The notes under the pieces are model-generated. The model had not been told where the DNA came from and made no database searches. It worked only from the letters and a program-made list of their open reading frames with translations. Below are positions 5,204 to 6,221 of a stretch of 6,221 nucleotides of DNA, in pieces. The position numbers and the translations under genes are program-made. This DNA is from an uncultured Clostridia bacterium (lineage in GTDB: Bacteria > Bacillota > Clostridia > Christensenellales > UBA1242). The DNA lies in NCBI GenBank assembly GCA_944372745.1, contig CALWAB010000099.1, positions 1 through 6,221 of the forward strand, in the 5' to 3' direction. The first letter of the stretch is position 1; each line of letters begins with the position of its first letter.

Positions 5204-5803
5204 ATGACGCATATTATTGCAATAGTAGGTAAATCGGGAAGTGGTAAAAGCACTTTTTCTAACTTATTATCAAAAAAACTAAATTGTGAAATATTGTATA
5301 TAGATAAAATTGGTCATAGCATTTATGATGACCAACGCTTTATTGATTTTGTCAACGACCGCTTAGGTTCAAAATACTTAAATGACCAAGGTAAAATCAG
5401 TGACCGAAAAAAAATTGGCAATTACATTTTCTCACATAAAGGTAGCCCTATTGTTGAGGAATTTAACACACTCACTTGGTCGCTCATGGAGAAAATTATA
5501 GACGAGAAATTGGCACAATGTGGCAAGTATGTGATTATGGATTGGTTTAATCTGCCAAATACAAAATATTTTGCACAAGCAGATTACAAAATACTTACCA
5601 AAGCTAAAGACGAAGAAAAACGCATTCTTATGGTAAGGCTTCGTGACAACATATCAAAAGAATATTTAGAAAAAAGAGAAAACAATGGGATTTCTTATAA
5701 TGAATGTGACTATGACTTTGTTATAGAAAATGACTATGATACCATTGACATAATTGATAAGGCAGAAATAATTGGAAATATTATATTAAAAAAATTACTA
5801 TAA
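5204..5803 (+). CDS. Dephospho-CoA kinase-like P-loop kinase (divergent CoaE family)
   Basis: At 199 aa this is the usual length for CoaE, which phosphorylates the ribose 3'-OH of dephospho-CoA with ATP. Seen: P-loop GKSGSGKST (9-17); LYIDKIGHS (31-39) with Asp34 at the position of the catalytic Asp; GKISDRKKIGNYIF (63-76), matching the family's G-x-I/L-D-R-x-x-L/I-G-x-x-V/I-F block; a lid-like RLRDN (145-149); and a C-terminal YDFVIEND like the family's AD-x-VI-x-N. Differences: the family's LN-x-I-x-HP block reads EFNTLTWSLM, and the PLLFE block reads DWFNLPNT. It could be a true but divergent CoaE, or a paralogue with another small-molecule substrate. It has its own promoter. SD AAAAGG is 12 nt from this ATG, and a 3-codon ORF at 5196 ends overlapping it. 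A strong terminator follows the stop directly. Confidence 0.78.
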   Translation: MTHIIAIVGKSGSGKSTFSNLLSKKLNCEILYIDKIGHSIYDDQRFIDFVNDRLGSKYLNDQGKISDRKKIGNYIFSHKGSPIVEEFNTLTWSLMEKIIDEKLAQCGKYVIMDWFNLPNTKYFAQADYKILTKAKDEEKRILMVRLRDNISKEYLEKRENNGISYNECDYDFVIENDYDTIDIIDKAEIIGNIILKKLL

Positions 5804-5856
5804 AAAGACTTTTTAAGTTATTTAAATAAAATAACCAATAACAAAAAGTCTTTTTT
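5802..5856. terminator. Bidirectional rho-independent terminator
   Basis: AAAAAGACTTTTT (5802-5814) and AAAAAGTCTTTTT (5843-5855) are perfect 13-bp arms. The loop contains GTTATT and AATAAC, which can extend the stem. T-tracts lie on both strands, so it can end the CoaE-like gene (its stop overlaps the first arm) and the minus-strand gene whose stop is at 5878. Confidence 0.85.
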
Positions 5857-5877
5857 GATTAAATAAACTTATAAAAA

Positions 5878-6171
5878 TTATTGCTTGCTTTCTAAATCAA
5901 TAAAGTAATCTACGCGTGCTTTTATCATCTTTAATATTTCTAACTTATTTTCTTGCAAATATTTTTTAAAATCGCCACAACAGTCTTTATGTATGAACAC
6001 CCCACTAAATGGATCAAAATAAAATGGATAAAGTCGGCAAACCATAGGACGAAAATTGTATATCGTACATTTACCATCTTTGTATGCCTTGCAAGAATTA
6101 TCTTCATTCAATTTTAAAATATATCTATTTACCCGTCCTCCCCCCTCCCCCCTCGCAAACCTTCTATACAT
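5878..6171 (-). CDS. YkgJ-like cysteine-cluster protein lacking its N-terminal part
   Basis: The 97-aa ORF matches the C-terminal portion of YkgJ-type cysteine-cluster proteins, which are thought to bind zinc or an Fe-S centre. Seen: RYILKLNEDNSCKAYKDGKC (16-35), then TIYNFRPMVCRLYPF (36-50), the family's C-x-I-Y-x-x-RP-x-x-CR-x-x-PF block, and a CC pair at 64-65. The metal-binding candidates are Cys27, 35, 45, 64 and 65. The N-terminal CxxCxxCC motif, expected some 40 residues earlier, is absent. All three frames upstream of the ORF are closed by stops inside the window. No SD precedes the ATG at 6171. Residues 7-13 are encoded by a G6-A-G6 tract. The gene is therefore probably broken or frameshifted, or joined to foreign sequence, at the tract. 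The family call is sound; intactness is doubtful. Confidence 0.72.
   Translation of the reverse strand: MYRRFARGEGGGRVNRYILKLNEDNSCKAYKDGKCTIYNFRPMVCRLYPFYFDPFSGVFIHKDCCGDFKKYLQENKLEILKMIKARVDYFIDLESKQ
6132..6155 (-). repeat. G-rich tract (G6-A-G6-A-GG-AC-GGG) in the YkgJ-like ORF
   Basis: The minus strand reads GAGGGGGGAGGGGGGAGG followed by ACGGG, in an otherwise AT-rich sequence. Two uninterrupted six-G runs are prone to replication slippage and sequencing error, and the tract meets the loose pattern for a G-quadruplex. It sits exactly where the conserved YkgJ homology begins. Confidence 0.85.
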
Positions 6172-6221
6172 ACTACCATCTCGTTCTATTATCTATTACA
6201 TAAATCTTATTTCTTTTTTAT

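Overview
The window is a very AT-rich piece of bacterial chromosome. Its expression signals are those of a low-GC Gram-positive (Bacillota-type) organism: AAGGAG-like Shine-Dalgarno (SD) sites, near-consensus sigma-A promoters with 17-bp spacers (several with a TATGn extended -10), U-tract hairpin terminators, TAA stops on every complete gene of substantial length, and TGG for the tryptophan codon checked. An ABC-F protein, a double zinc-ribbon membrane protein and a short-form HipA-like kinase fit an uncultured clostridial or related Bacillota genome. No genus can be named from the sequence alone. No transposase, integrase, tRNA, rRNA or CRISPR array was seen.

Layout. The left part (1-2431) is all on the minus strand: the first 40 codons of an unknown gene running off the edge, a 179-aa protein with two PGDYG-like repeats, and a two-domain ABC-F ATPase of the ribosome-acting type. 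Each of the first two genes has its own strong promoter. A long AT-rich hairpin with a T-tract ends the 179-aa gene. The ABC-F gene has no visible terminator of its own, so read-through into the 179-aa gene is likely.

The middle (2432-3480) is about 1 kb without a conventional gene, but it is not featureless. It has a near-perfect minus-strand promoter, a strong SD in front of an 8-codon ORF (MIMIVLSD), a GC-containing hairpin with a palindromic tip, and a hairpin that can bury the ABC-F SD. Pieces of these can pair with one another. The best reading is a roughly 690-nt structured leader for the ABC-F gene, as in antibiotic-responsive attenuators. A type I toxin locus or an unrelated small RNA are alternatives.

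The right part (3481-5803) is on the plus strand. A palindrome-covered promoter drives a membrane protein with a double zinc ribbon, followed 3 nt later by a HipA/CtkA-like protein kinase with no HipB partner. A second promoter with a similar inverted repeat drives a divergent dephospho-CoA-kinase-like P-loop kinase. A bidirectional terminator separates it from a minus-strand YkgJ-like cysteine-cluster protein (5878-6171). That protein lacks the family's N-terminal cysteines, and its sequence breaks at a striking G6-A-G6 tract.

How the genes work together is partly inference. The zinc-ribbon/kinase pair looks like a co-regulated membrane signalling or toxin-like unit. The ABC-F gene looks like a regulated ribosome-protection or translation factor. 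The rest are unlinked by known function.
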